Shown: positions 50,528-59,250 of the stretch, piece after piece
Position numbering within the stretch: position 1 is the first letter of the stretch
Layout: every line of letters starts with the position of its first letter
Assembly: GCA_934438085.1 (NCBI GenBank)
Contig: CAKSBC010000010.1
Span: forward strand, 1 to 64,000
Length of the DNA: 64,000 bases
Reading direction: 5' to 3'
From: an uncultured Lachnospiraceae bacterium
Lineage (GTDB): Bacteria; Bacillota; Clostridia; Lachnospirales; Lachnospiraceae
The notes under the pieces: model-generated
The model's database searches: none
What the model was told of the DNA's origin: nothing
What the model saw: the letters and a program-made list of their open reading frames with translations, nothing else
Position numbers and translations under genes: made by a program

Positions 50528-53500
50528 CTGTCGTCTTCCTCGTTATCGGATAAAAACTCATTTATCTCATCATTAGTAAATTTCTTGATCCTTTTATAGC
50601 CAAAGCCTTTGATATCCGTATCAAAGCCGCATACTCCCTTATAGCTGCAGTAATCGCAGGCCGTCTCCGTTCCCGATTTATACGGTTTGATGTCAATGTT
50701 TCCGGCGAGTATCATATCCGCATCCGTATGCATTCTGTCCTTTACCGAAGCTATAAGCTTTGAAAAGCCGCTTTCGGATAATGGCATTGTTGATTGATTC
50801 ATGACCATAGAGCTCTTTAAGGCAGTTTTCACATCTTTACCTTCGGCACATGCTTCTTTATCGAGATGCTCTGCAGCTGTATCGTCCCTAAGAACAGCTC
50901 CGTTCATGCGAAGCTCCTTTAAGGTAAGCTCTTCTGAAGCCGTATAATCAGAATCATTGCTGCGCAGCTTTCTTATGTCTGACAGCTTTATCGAAGGCTC
51001 TGCGACATTATAATAAAACATGCCCGCCGGCGCCACGCCCTCAATGCTTCCCTTAAGCTTTGCCGTCTCCTTCATAGCCGCATCCATATATGCCGTTAGC
51101 TGCAGCTGCAATCCGTTAAGAGTCTTATTTATGTCAAATGCCGTACTGCCGGTTTTATAATCTATGACCTTTACATACGTCTTATTATTTTCTTCATCAA
51201 GGCAGTAATCTATCCTGTCTATTTTGCCCTTAAAGAAAATGTTCTCATCTCTGTATTTAAACTCAACCTCAGTTCCGAGAGTTTTAAAATCACCCTTTTT
51301 TAGCTGTTCTCTTAAGACCCATGCTGTCTTTGAGGTAATACGGCGCACTCTGTCCGCAATAAATCTGTTTCTTGCGGTAACTGTCATGACATTGTCGCTA
51401 TACTCTGAAATAACGCGCTCCACCGAGCTCTCACATACGCTTTTGAGCTCCACATCCGACAGCTCGCTCAAAAGTTTTCCGGCATTAAAGATTTCTCTGA
51501 ATATCTCATCAAGTGCTCCGTGGAACAGCTTTCCTATATCGACTGCTTCTATGTCAAAGCTTTCACGCTCCTTAAGTCTCAGACCGTAATCCAAGAAATG
51601 TCTGTAGGCGCATTTCTCAAAGTCCTCGATCCTTGAGACCGAACCGCTTAATATGTTTCCGTAAAGCTTTTTGGATACCTCTTCAGAAAGTGCATCCTTT
51701 TCATATTTTATGAATGCGCCTTTCAATACAAGCTCAGCTCTCTTATGAAATTCCTCATCTGTCGCAAGCTTTCTGTAAAGCACCTTGACTTTGTCATCTG
51801 TTACTCCACGCCTGATAAGCCTTGTGAATAATTCCAAGGCATCTTCTTTAGAGTCTATATTATCTTCATCTGCAGATTCAAAATGTACCTCGGCTTTCAG
51901 TCCTTCTATAACAGTCGAAGGCTTAAGCGGCTTTTGTTCACTGCTGTTTTTTGAATAAGACAAAATAAGCTTTCGGTTCGGCTTATTCATCATGAGTCGG
52001 ATATAGAATTCCTGAATACAGCTGTCAGTCCTGTCATCAGGTGCAAGCTCAATGCCTCCGTCCTTTAAAAGGCCTCCCAGTTCCTCCATCTCGACTCTTT
52101 CGCGGTCTGTAAATATTCCGCCTCCGGTTACTGCATTCGGCATAAATCCGTCGTTTGCTCCGACTATATACAGCACGTCAATATCATCAAGCCTGCTTCG
52201 CTTAAGATCTCCGATAATGACCATATCCATGGTCTCAGGTATCATACCGCCTTTCATATCGATAAATCCCGCCTCAATAAGCTTGACATAGTCTTTAGTA
52301 CTTATATTCTCATCGCCTAATACTTCACTTATTCTGATAAAAAATTCCGGAAGCAGGCCCGCAAATCTTCGGTTTTCGGAAGCCTCCTTCCAAAGTCCCT
52401 TTTCTTCAAGAGCTTTTGCAAGCTGCTCCGTTCTTAAGGTTATATCTATATCAGCTGCAAAGGCTTCAAGTGCAGCTGTCTTATCCGCTGCCGATATTCC
52501 CTCTTTTAATGCCTCTTCAAGTGCAAATACATGCTTTAGATTTTCGCTGCATTCATTTTCAGAAAGCGCCTCCAGCTGCTTCCTTCCTCTTTTTCCAGTC
52601 TTTCTTAAGTAATTATCCAATTCATCGGCAGCACCTCTTTGTTCTTTTCCGTCAATAAGATTGAGAGGATTTTTAATAAATCTCATCACATCATCATAAC
52701 GGTAGGAGCCTGTTATCATGGCGCAGGCTGCTCTTATCAGCTCTATTGCAGGAGAACCCAGCGCCGCCTTCTTATCATCCATAAAAAACGGTATTTCAGC
52801 GCGTCTTAATTCTCTGCCGATTATATTTTTATATGCCTCAGGATCAGAAACTATCACCGCCATTCTCTGATATCTGATGTCATTTTCCAAAGCATTCCTT
52901 CTGATGCTTCCTGCAAGCAGCCTTATCTCATCAACAGGATCAGCAGCCTCTCTTATGTAAATGCCTTCGTCATATCTTTTTCTTTCAGAAAGCCTTATAT
53001 CTCTGTCCTTAGACTGACTTACTCCTGCTTTGGAAGCGGTATCAATTAAGGCAGCAATATTCTTCTTACTGAGCCACCATATATCTGTAATATCCTCTTT
53101 TATGAACCTGTACGGTTCTTCCTCTGAAGGGATCGTAAGTGCAAAGCGAAGCCTTTCTGCTTCCGGCATTATCAGCCCTATAAGCTCTAACTGCACAGGA
53201 GTAAAGCCTGTATAGCCGTCAAAAACAATGACCGCATCCTTTAAAAGCTCAGATCTCATGATGTATTTTAAAAGAAGGAGCGGTATTTCCTCCGGTATAG
53301 TCCTGCTTTCCTTTAATTCACCTGTAAATGTCTCATATATATTGGCAATGTCTCCTAGCTTTCCCTTAAGAAGCTGGCTTTTTGCAGCTTCCTGAAGCTT
53401 TCTCAGCTTTTCCGGATCAATATTATACTGATAGAACTCGGAAATCAGAGACTTGATCTGCTCAATAAATCCCTTTGATGACACCTTGCCGGCATAAACA

Positions 53501-53829
53501 TTAAGCCCCTCTTTCCTGCTTACCTCAAGAACAGCCTTCCTGATGAGCAGTGCTTTTCCTATATCATCAAGCACCGCCGGAGCTGTTATTCCAAGCTCTT
53601 CTATAACTCTGTAGAACAATAGCTGAAATGAAAGCACATCTAAATTAAGCATACCGTGATCTTCGCTTATCGAAATGATCTCTCGCTGTGCCTTTAGAGT
53701 GTTCTGCTCCGGAACAAAAAGAAAATACTTTTTATCCGGATGAAGCCTGGCTTCATCACTCAGCCATTTATAAATGTATCTTGATTTGCCGGAGCCCGGT
53801 GCTCCGAAGATAAAGTCATAGTATGCCAT
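50524..53829 (-). CDS. addB: ATP-dependent nuclease subunit B (AddB)
   Basis: Partner of AddA, with an inactivated helicase fold, a nuclease domain and an iron-sulfur cluster. From the ATG at 53829 it is 1101 residues. Walker A is FGAPGSGKSRYIYK. The middle carries the Chi-recognition-type helicase-like region. The nuclease motif is VKVIDYKTGSTAF. The four cluster cysteines are visible as one in FEKCAYRHFLDYGL and three in the C-terminal CDYCSYKGVC. An in-frame start 11 codons earlier falls in spacer DNA. It precedes addA with a 4-base overlap. Confidence 0.96.
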   Translation of the reverse strand: MAYYDFIFGAPGSGKSRYIYKWLSDEARLHPDKKYFLFVPEQNTLKAQREIISISEDHGMLNLDVLSFQLLFYRVIEELGITAPAVLDDIGKALLIRKAVLEVSRKEGLNVYAGKVSSKGFIEQIKSLISEFYQYNIDPEKLRKLQEAAKSQLLKGKLGDIANIYETFTGELKESRTIPEEIPLLLLKYIMRSELLKDAVIVFDGYTGFTPVQLELIGLIMPEAERLRFALTIPSEEEPYRFIKEDITDIWWLSKKNIAALIDTASKAGVSQSKDRDIRLSERKRYDEGIYIREAADPVDEIRLLAGSIRRNALENDIRYQRMAVIVSDPEAYKNIIGRELRRAEIPFFMDDKKAALGSPAIELIRAACAMITGSYRYDDVMRFIKNPLNLIDGKEQRGAADELDNYLRKTGKRGRKQLEALSENECSENLKHVFALEEALKEGISAADKTAALEAFAADIDITLRTEQLAKALEEKGLWKEASENRRFAGLLPEFFIRISEVLGDENISTKDYVKLIEAGFIDMKGGMIPETMDMVIIGDLKRSRLDDIDVLYIVGANDGFMPNAVTGGGIFTDRERVEMEELGGLLKDGGIELAPDDRTDSCIQEFYIRLMMNKPNRKLILSYSKNSSEQKPLKPSTVIEGLKAEVHFESADEDNIDSKEDALELFTRLIRRGVTDDKVKVLYRKLATDEEFHKRAELVLKGAFIKYEKDALSEEVSKKLYGNILSGSVSRIEDFEKCAYRHFLDYGLRLKERESFDIEAVDIGKLFHGALDEIFREIFNAGKLLSELSDVELKSVCESSVERVISEYSDNVMTVTARNRFIADRVRRITSKTAWVLREQLKKGDFKTLGTEVEFKYRDENIFFKGKIDRIDYCLDEENNKTYVKVIDYKTGSTAFDINKTLNGLQLQLTAYMDAAMKETAKLKGSIEGVAPAGMFYYNVAEPSIKLSDIRKLRSNDSDYTASEELTLKELRMNGAVLRDDTAAEHLDKEACAEGKDVKTALKSSMVMNQSTMPLSESGFSKLIASVKDRMHTDADMILAGNIDIKPYKSGTETACDYCSYKGVCGFDTDIKGFGYKRIKKFTNDEINEFLSDNEEDDR

Positions 53830-53862
53830 TTTTATTCCCACATTCGCAAGAATCAAGCCCAA

Positions 53863-54024
53863 GCGAGCTAGGCTTGTTCTTTCCTTTTTCTCCTTTTGTT
53901 ATGCCTGCGGCTTCGCCTCAGGTAATCATGTTTGAAACCGCTTCGCTTGTTTCAAACTGATTAACATTCGTCATAAACAAATTCAAGCAAGCTTGATTTG
54001 TTCCTTCCTCATTGTCATAACAAA
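53863..54024 (-). repeat. Hairpin-rich spacer upstream of addB
   Basis: Four short stems lie in a row. AAGCC/GGCTT is next to the addB side. CCTG-GGC/GCC-CAGG lies around 53903-53921. GTTTGAAAC/GTTTCAAAC is a perfect 9-bp stem around 53929-53956. CAAGC/GCTTG lies around 53984-53995. The spacer contains two copies of GCTTCGC. It begins with TTTTTGTTATGACAAT on the minus strand, a 16-mer also present upstream of the HlyD gene. Confidence 0.65.
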
Positions 54025-54061
54025 AAGGCCGGCGTGCTCATATGAGTTAATCGCCGACCTT
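54025..54061 (-). terminator. Terminator after the small secreted protein gene
   Basis: AAGGTCGGCG and CGCCGGCCTT pair over 10 positions (one non-canonical), with an inner CTCATATGAG palindrome and TTTTTG following on the minus strand. Strong terminator before addB. Confidence 0.88.
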
Positions 54062-54069
54062 AAATACTT

Positions 54070-54612
54070 TTAATTCTGTACCGCATCCTGAAAACTGTAA
54101 TAATCGTCCTCGTCGCAGATGTAAAGATATAGTGTTTTATTTTTCTTACCGCTTCCGTCGTAGTTGAGTGTCATAACCACGCCCTGAAGTGTGTCGCTGT
54201 AGAGCTTTCCTCTTTCTTCAAGACTCGCTATGGTATTCTCTGACAGGATCTGGTAATAATCTCCTTCAGCAAGATCACCTTCGTCATATGTTCTTACTGT
54301 TTCTTTATATGAGCCTGTCTGATCTTTTTTCTCATATATTACGGAGATACTCGCAGATAACTTTTTAACATCTGCTTTTGTTATGCCTTTGTTCGGTTCA
54401 ACATTAAAGAATGTATCCGGCAGGACAGCTAAGCCATCCTTATAATTTACCGTACTTCCGTTATGACCGGCATAGCAAACTCTGTTTACTTCTTCAAGAT
54501 CAAATTCTACCTTGAAAGGAAAATCTGATTTTCCTGCGGCAAACGATGTAAAACAGCATGCCAATGAAAGCATGGCTGTAAATATTATGATTTTAATAGT
54601 CTTACTTTTCAT
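54070..54612 (-). CDS. Small secreted protein of unknown function
   Basis: I do not recognise this family. From the ATG at 54612 it is 180 residues: a signal peptide (MKSKTIKIIIFTAMLSLACC, cleavage near FAAGK), then a mostly beta-looking, acidic mature domain. It includes FKVEFDLEEVNRVCYAGHNG, ISVIYEKKDQTGSYKETVRTY and a C-terminal TLYLYICDEDDYYSFQDAV. Two Cys remain in the mature part. No wall anchor, lipobox or repeat is seen. No ribosome binding site is clear at this ATG or at the one eight codons upstream. It follows tyrS closely, so it may be co-transcribed. Confidence 0.65.
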   Translation of the reverse strand: MKSKTIKIIIFTAMLSLACCFTSFAAGKSDFPFKVEFDLEEVNRVCYAGHNGSTVNYKDGLAVLPDTFFNVEPNKGITKADVKKLSASISVIYEKKDQTGSYKETVRTYDEGDLAEGDYYQILSENTIASLEERGKLYSDTLQGVVMTLNYDGSGKKNKTLYLYICDEDDYYSFQDAVQN

Positions 54613-54661
54613 GATGGTGACAGTATAGCACGCCATCCTTACGAAGGACTTGAATAAAATC

Positions 54662-55891
54662 TTACGAAAAACTTACTTTGCAGAAATTCTTTTTGCCTCT
54701 GCGAACTATGATTCCGTCGCCTGCAAGCTCATCCTTTGTATAAGCCTTTTTGCTGTCTGTTATCTTCTCATCAGCTACGGTTACACCGCCCTGCTCGATA
54801 TTTCTTCTTGCATCTCCTCTTGATCCGCAGAGTCCTGCATTTACAAGGATGCTGATAAGGTCAATGCTGCCGTCTGTAAGCTCAGCTTCAGTTACATTGT
54901 ATGAAGGCATATCTGCTGATGAAGCTCCGCTGAATGCTGCCTTTGCAGCTGCCTCTGCCTTGTCAGCCTCTTCCTTGCCGTGTACAAGCTCTGTAAGCTC
55001 ATGAGCAAGCACTTCCTTGGCCTTGTTAAGCTCTGCACCTTCCCAGCTCTCCATCTTTCTGATTTCCTCAAGCGGAAGGAATGTGAGCATCTTAAGGCAT
55101 TTTATAACGTCGGCATCATTTACATTTCTCCAGTACTGATAGAACTCATACGGAGTAGTCTTTTCAGGATCAAGCCAAACTGCACCTGATGCTGTCTTAC
55201 CCATCTTCTTGCCTTCTGAGTTAAGAAGAAGTGTTATTGTCATTGCATGTGCATCTTTTCCGAGCTTCTTTCTGATAAGCTCTGTTCCGGCAAGCATATT
55301 TGACCACTGATCATCACCGCCAAACTGCATGTTGCAGCCGTAATCCTGGAATAATCTGTAGAAATCGTAGCCCTGCATAAGCATGTAGTTGAACTCAAGG
55401 AATGTAAGTCCCTGCTCCATACGATTTACATAGCAGCGTGCTGCGAGCATCTTATTGACATTGAAATGAACTCCTATGTCTCTTAAGAAGTCTATATAAT
55501 TAAGGTTGAGCAGCCAATCTGCGTTGTTGACCATGATAGCGTCAGAGCTGCCGTCTCCGAAATGTATAAAGCGGCTCATCTGCTTTCTGAAGCAATCGCA
55601 GTTATGCTGAATTGTCTCTACTGTCATCATCTTACGAAGATCTGAACGGCCCGACGGATCTCCGATCATTCCTGTTCCTCCGCCTACAAGTGCAACAGGC
55701 TTATTGCCTGCCATCTGCAGTCTCTTCATAAGGCAGAGCGCCATAAAATGACCAACGTGAAGGCTGTCTGCTGTAGGGTCAAAGCCTATATAGAAAGTAG
55801 CCTTACCATTATTGACCATGTTCTTTATTTCTTCTTCATCCGTAACCTGAGCAATAAGTCCGCGCTCAACTAACTCCTCATAAATACCCAT
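54662..55891 (-). CDS. tyrS: Tyrosyl-tRNA synthetase
   Basis: Charges tRNA-Tyr. The 409-residue class I synthetase has the HIGH-type motif HVGHFMAL in DPTADSLHVGHF, the tyrosine-binding region (YMLMQGYDFYRLFQDYGCNMQFGGDDQWSN) and the KMSKS-loop variant KMGKTASGAVWL. A C-terminal S4 RNA-binding domain begins around SRGDARRNIEQGGV. I use the ATG giving MGIYEELVERG, the family start. An ATG four codons upstream directly abuts GAGGAG, so the start is slightly uncertain. No T-box features were found in the short upstream region. Confidence 0.96.
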   Translation of the reverse strand: MGIYEELVERGLIAQVTDEEEIKNMVNNGKATFYIGFDPTADSLHVGHFMALCLMKRLQMAGNKPVALVGGGTGMIGDPSGRSDLRKMMTVETIQHNCDCFRKQMSRFIHFGDGSSDAIMVNNADWLLNLNYIDFLRDIGVHFNVNKMLAARCYVNRMEQGLTFLEFNYMLMQGYDFYRLFQDYGCNMQFGGDDQWSNMLAGTELIRKKLGKDAHAMTITLLLNSEGKKMGKTASGAVWLDPEKTTPYEFYQYWRNVNDADVIKCLKMLTFLPLEEIRKMESWEGAELNKAKEVLAHELTELVHGKEEADKAEAAAKAAFSGASSADMPSYNVTEAELTDGSIDLISILVNAGLCGSRGDARRNIEQGGVTVADEKITDSKKAYTKDELAGDGIIVRRGKKNFCKVSFS

Positions 55892-55963
55892 TGATCCCGT
55901 CATCTCCTCTGAATCATTTCATTGTTTCTTATAAGGAAAATACTTCCTTGTAATTAAAAAGAC

Positions 55964-55985
55964 TACTGCCTGTTTATAGGCAGTA
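55964..55985 (-). terminator. Terminator of the wall-binding protein gene
   Basis: TACTGCCT and AGGCAGTA form an 8-bp perfect stem around a 6-base loop, followed by GTCTTTTTAATT on the minus strand. Confidence 0.88.
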
Positions 55986-56025
55986 ATCCATATCTTACTA
56001 TTAATAAAGTTATTTTTCAAGTTAT

Positions 56026-57036
56026 TCAACGTATCATAACGCCATTAAGGTCAAAAAGGTGACCGTCCGGATTATATGCTGACTGAACTCTCGCTCCTGA
56101 GCTGTCTGTGTAATATGTTTTGCCGTCAACATTAATATAGCCTGTCTGCATTATGCCGCTGTTATCAAAATAATACCACTTTTCGTTTATATTGTTCCAA
56201 CTTGAAGTAGCAAGTCTTCCTGACGGTAATGCATAATACCATTTATTATTAACATAAATCCAGCTCGTCTTCATAAGACCATTTGCATCGAAATAATACC
56301 AGTAATTATCGATTCTCTCCCAGCCGTTTCTTGCGTATGTGCCGTTACCGTATCTGTAATAATAACCGTTGCCCTCTTTTATCCAGCCTGATGCGGTGTT
56401 CTGCGAACCCGGATTCTGGTACTGTACATTGACCTTTCCGGCATTTCCGTTAACATAGCTTCCAGTCACAGTGTTGATAACAGATGTATTGCTGTAGGAA
56501 CCTTCACCTGGCCCTTTTGGTCCGTAGTAGCCGTAGTCCGAGCCGCTTCCCGGGCCCATAGGATAATATCCGTAACCATAGTTATAATAATAGTTATTTC
56601 CGCCTGAAGGTGAGTCTGAGTCTATATCATCTGCAGTAATATTGACATCAGGCGAATTAAACGACCAGTCACTGTACGCTCCGCCGATAAACTTTACTCT
56701 GATCTTGATATGATATTTTCCTTTACTTGAAAAGCTTATCTGATAGCTGTTATCCGAAGTTTTATAGGTTTTATAATTCTCTGTCCAATTTCCGTCTTTT
56801 TGTCTGGACAGTCTGATCTCATAGCTATCGACAGCCTCGCCGGAAGGAATACCTACATCCCATGCCGCACTTCCGTCAGTATCCAGACTAAGACTGTTCC
56901 AACTGACAGCAGTCGCCGCATATGACTCGATATGTGTAAGTTCACCGGCAGCATAAACTCCGCCTAAAGACATTGCTGCCGTTCCCAGGCCTATTATCAA
57001 TCCCAGTATTCTTTTATTTGAAAAATGCTTTGACAT
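56026..57036 (-). CDS. Secreted protein with choline/glucan-binding-type repeats
   Basis: A 336-residue exported protein with a signal peptide (LGLIIGLGTAAMSLGGVYAA). A fibronectin-like beta domain follows at about 40-135, with SYEIRLSRQ, YHIKIRVKF and SDWSF. A Gly/Tyr/Ser-rich linker (about 145-215, with NYYYNYGYGYYPMGPGSG) leads to five or so cell-wall-binding repeats of the GW-x-YYF type (GWERIDNYWYYFDANGLMKT, WIYVNNKWYYALPSGRLATS, WYYFDNSGIMQTGYI). Such repeats attach proteins to choline or wall glycan. It has no catalytic domain that I can see. AGGAG lies 6 bases before the ATG. A likely surface or wall-associated adaptor. Confidence 0.82.
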   Translation of the reverse strand: MSKHFSNKRILGLIIGLGTAAMSLGGVYAAGELTHIESYAATAVSWNSLSLDTDGSAAWDVGIPSGEAVDSYEIRLSRQKDGNWTENYKTYKTSDNSYQISFSSKGKYHIKIRVKFIGGAYSDWSFNSPDVNITADDIDSDSPSGGNNYYYNYGYGYYPMGPGSGSDYGYYGPKGPGEGSYSNTSVINTVTGSYVNGNAGKVNVQYQNPGSQNTASGWIKEGNGYYYRYGNGTYARNGWERIDNYWYYFDANGLMKTSWIYVNNKWYYALPSGRLATSSWNNINEKWYYFDNSGIMQTGYINVDGKTYYTDSSGARVQSAYNPDGHLFDLNGVMIR

Positions 57037-57229
57037 ATAACTCTCCTAAAAGATTTTATTATTAGATCCCATGTCGATAAATTGCAATCTGCTCATTTTT
57101 CATATATGCCCGATATGATTAAACAAATTATCCGCAAAGCAGATCAGGACCCATGGTTATACATACTGTTTTAACATGAGGCATTGTAAATGTACACTTA
57201 ATTTTATATTACGGTTTTAGCGAAAGAAA

Positions 57230-57247
57230 GCAGGTCATACGACCTGC
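57230..57247 (-). terminator. Terminator of the bcd-etfBA operon
   Basis: GCAGGTC and GACCTGC form a 7-bp perfect stem with an ATAC-type loop, extended by AAG/CTT. TTTCTTTC follows on the minus strand, 29 bp past etfA. Confidence 0.8.
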
Positions 57248-57275
57248 CTTCAAAAAGAGTAAATATGGATTTAAA

Positions 57276-58412
57276 TTATTTAGCAGCCTTGATAGCTCTG
57301 ATTGACTCGATAAGCATAGGAACTACCTTGAAAAGGTCACCTACGATACCGTAGTCAGCGATCTCAAACATAGGTGCTGAAGGATTTGTGTTGATTGCAA
57401 TAATGCACTCAGAATCCTGCATACCAGCCTTATGCTGAATAGCACCTGAAATACCAAGAGCGATGTAAACCTTAGGATGAACAGTCTTACCTGTCTGTCC
57501 AACCTGATGGTCAGCTGAAAGCCAGCCTGAGTCGATAGCTACACGAGATCCGCCAAGAACTCCGCCGAGCTCGTCAGCAAGTTCCTGTCCAAGCTTAATA
57601 CCGCCTTCAACATCCTTAGCGATACCACGACCTACAGATACGACATAGTCAGCACCGATAAGGTCAACAAGCTTCTTTGCAGCCTTCTCTACAGAAAGAA
57701 CCTCTGTCTCGAAATCTGACTCTGCAAGTGAGAACTCCGGTCTGATGATCTCTGCTGCGTCTGCCTTTGCCTGATCGAAAGGAGCCTTCTTCATAACACC
57801 AGGACGAACTGTTGCCATTGCAGGACGGAAACGTGGGCAGATGATTGTAGCCATAAGGTGTCCGCCGAATGCAGGACGAGTCATCTTAAGGTCATGTCCA
57901 ACTTCCTTCTTCTCGCCCATAACCATTGCAGTATCAGTTCCTGCAATTCTCTCAGGAGCAAGAGTAGAAGCCTCGCCAAGGAAGTCCTGGTAAACCTTTG
58001 TATTAACATCAAGGTGTGTACAGTCTGCGCAAAGACCTGTGTGAAGTCTAGCTGCACAACGAGGACCAAGGTCACGACCGATATATGTAGCACCGAAGAG
58101 AACTACTTCAGGCTTTCTTTCCTTAACAACGTCAACGATAACCTTTGTGTAACCGTCTGTTGTATAGTTCTTAAGAAGCGGATGCTCGCATACGATAACA
58201 CCGTCAGCGCCATAGCCGGCAAGCTCCTTGCTGTGCTCAGCAACCTTGTCGCCGAGAATAAGAGCATAAAGCTTGCATCCAAGCTCGTCTGCAAGTCTGC
58301 GTGCCTCTGAAATAAGCTCGAAGCTTGTAGGCTGAACTACTCCCTGACGCTGCTCACAGAACACCCAAACATCCTTGAAAGCAGAAATATCTGCGCTATT
58401 GTAATTTTCCAT
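57276..58412 (-). CDS. etfA: Electron transfer flavoprotein alpha subunit
   Basis: The FAD-binding alpha subunit of the ETF that partners butyryl-CoA dehydrogenase. In clostridia this complex bifurcates electrons from NADH to crotonyl-CoA and ferredoxin. The 378-residue protein has the N-terminal alpha/beta domain (WVFCEQRQGVVQPTSFELISEARRL). The C-terminal FAD domain carries the signature SRVAIDSGWLSADHQVGQTGKTV, then PKVYIALGISGAIQHKAGM and IIAINTNPSAPMFEIADYGIVGD. AAGGAG lies 11 bases before the ATG. It lies 20 bp after etfB and is last in the operon. Confidence 0.97.
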   Translation of the reverse strand: MENYNSADISAFKDVWVFCEQRQGVVQPTSFELISEARRLADELGCKLYALILGDKVAEHSKELAGYGADGVIVCEHPLLKNYTTDGYTKVIVDVVKERKPEVVLFGATYIGRDLGPRCAARLHTGLCADCTHLDVNTKVYQDFLGEASTLAPERIAGTDTAMVMGEKKEVGHDLKMTRPAFGGHLMATIICPRFRPAMATVRPGVMKKAPFDQAKADAAEIIRPEFSLAESDFETEVLSVEKAAKKLVDLIGADYVVSVGRGIAKDVEGGIKLGQELADELGGVLGGSRVAIDSGWLSADHQVGQTGKTVHPKVYIALGISGAIQHKAGMQDSECIIAINTNPSAPMFEIADYGIVGDLFKVVPMLIESIRAIKAAK

Positions 58413-58432
58413 TATTCAATAATCTCCTTTCA

Positions 58433-59233
58433 TCAGATGATGTGCTTCTTCTCAAGAATAGCAGCAAGCTCGTTGCATGTGTTCTTGTCAGCACCCTCAA
58501 GCATTACACCTGCACCCTTAAGAGGTGGTGTGAATGATACAAGTATGTTGGTAGGTGAACCCTGAAGACCGATAGTATTCTTATCGATAAGTGGCTCATC
58601 CTTAAGTGTCTCATAATCAAATACTTCTACTGGCTTGTTGTAAGCATCGAAGATTCCGAATGTGCTCATGTAACGTGGCTCGTTGAGCTCCTTGATACAT
58701 GTGATAAGGCAAGGTGTCTTCATCTTGATGTTCATGAAGCCGTCCTCAAGCATACGCTTAACGATAACTTCTCTTCCGTCAACCTTGATATCACCGGCAT
58801 ATGTGATCTGTGGAAGGTTAAGCTTCTCAGCGATCTGTGGTCCAACCTGAGCTGTATCTCCGTCGATAGCCTGACGTCCGCACATAACGATATCATCATC
58901 GTTAAGTCCTAAGTGGTTGATACCGGCAGCGATGATCTGTGATGTAGCGAATGTATCTGATCCACCGAACTCACGAGCTGAAATAAGAACTCCACGGTCA
59001 GCGCCCATAGCGATAATCTCACGAAGCATCTTCTCTGCTGGAGGAGGTCCCATAGTAACTACAACAACTTCACAACCGGTCTCATCCTTGAGCTTAAGAG
59101 CTGCCTCAACTGCATTAAGGTCATCAGGGTTGATGATTGTAAGCATAGAAGCACGGTCAAGAGTTCCGTCCGGCTTAACTGCAACCTTTCCTGAAGTATC
59201 AGGAACCTGTTTTACACAAACGATAACTTTCAT
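58433..59233 (-). CDS. etfB: Electron transfer flavoprotein beta subunit
   Basis: The beta subunit of the same ETF, holding the second FAD (or AMP) site. The 266-residue protein begins MKVIVCVKQVPDTSGKV. Conserved segments are INPDDLNAVEAALKLKD, VVVVTMGPPPAEKMLREIIAMGADRGVL, the DTFATSQIIAAGI and GRQAIDGDTAQVGPQIAEKLNLPQITY stretch (the ETF-beta signature), and a C-terminal arm. The family is the group found beside clostridial bcd genes. GGGAGG precedes the ATG, 17 bp after bcd. Confidence 0.97.
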   Translation of the reverse strand: MKVIVCVKQVPDTSGKVAVKPDGTLDRASMLTIINPDDLNAVEAALKLKDETGCEVVVVTMGPPPAEKMLREIIAMGADRGVLISAREFGGSDTFATSQIIAAGINHLGLNDDDIVMCGRQAIDGDTAQVGPQIAEKLNLPQITYAGDIKVDGREVIVKRMLEDGFMNIKMKTPCLITCIKELNEPRYMSTFGIFDAYNKPVEVFDYETLKDEPLIDKNTIGLQGSPTNILVSFTPPLKGAGVMLEGADKNTCNELAAILEKKHII

Positions 59234-59250
59234 TTAAATATCCCTCCCAA

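Noticed and set aside
54613..54636. Start of the small secreted protein at 54636
   Set aside because: It adds eight residues without a spaced ribosome binding site and spoils the normal basic n-region of the signal peptide. It is kept only as an alternative.
55892..56025. Possible T-box riboswitch upstream of tyrS
   Set aside because: The only strong stem is the terminator of the upstream wall-binding gene. There is no T-box core sequence, specifier loop or antiterminator, and the gap is too short.
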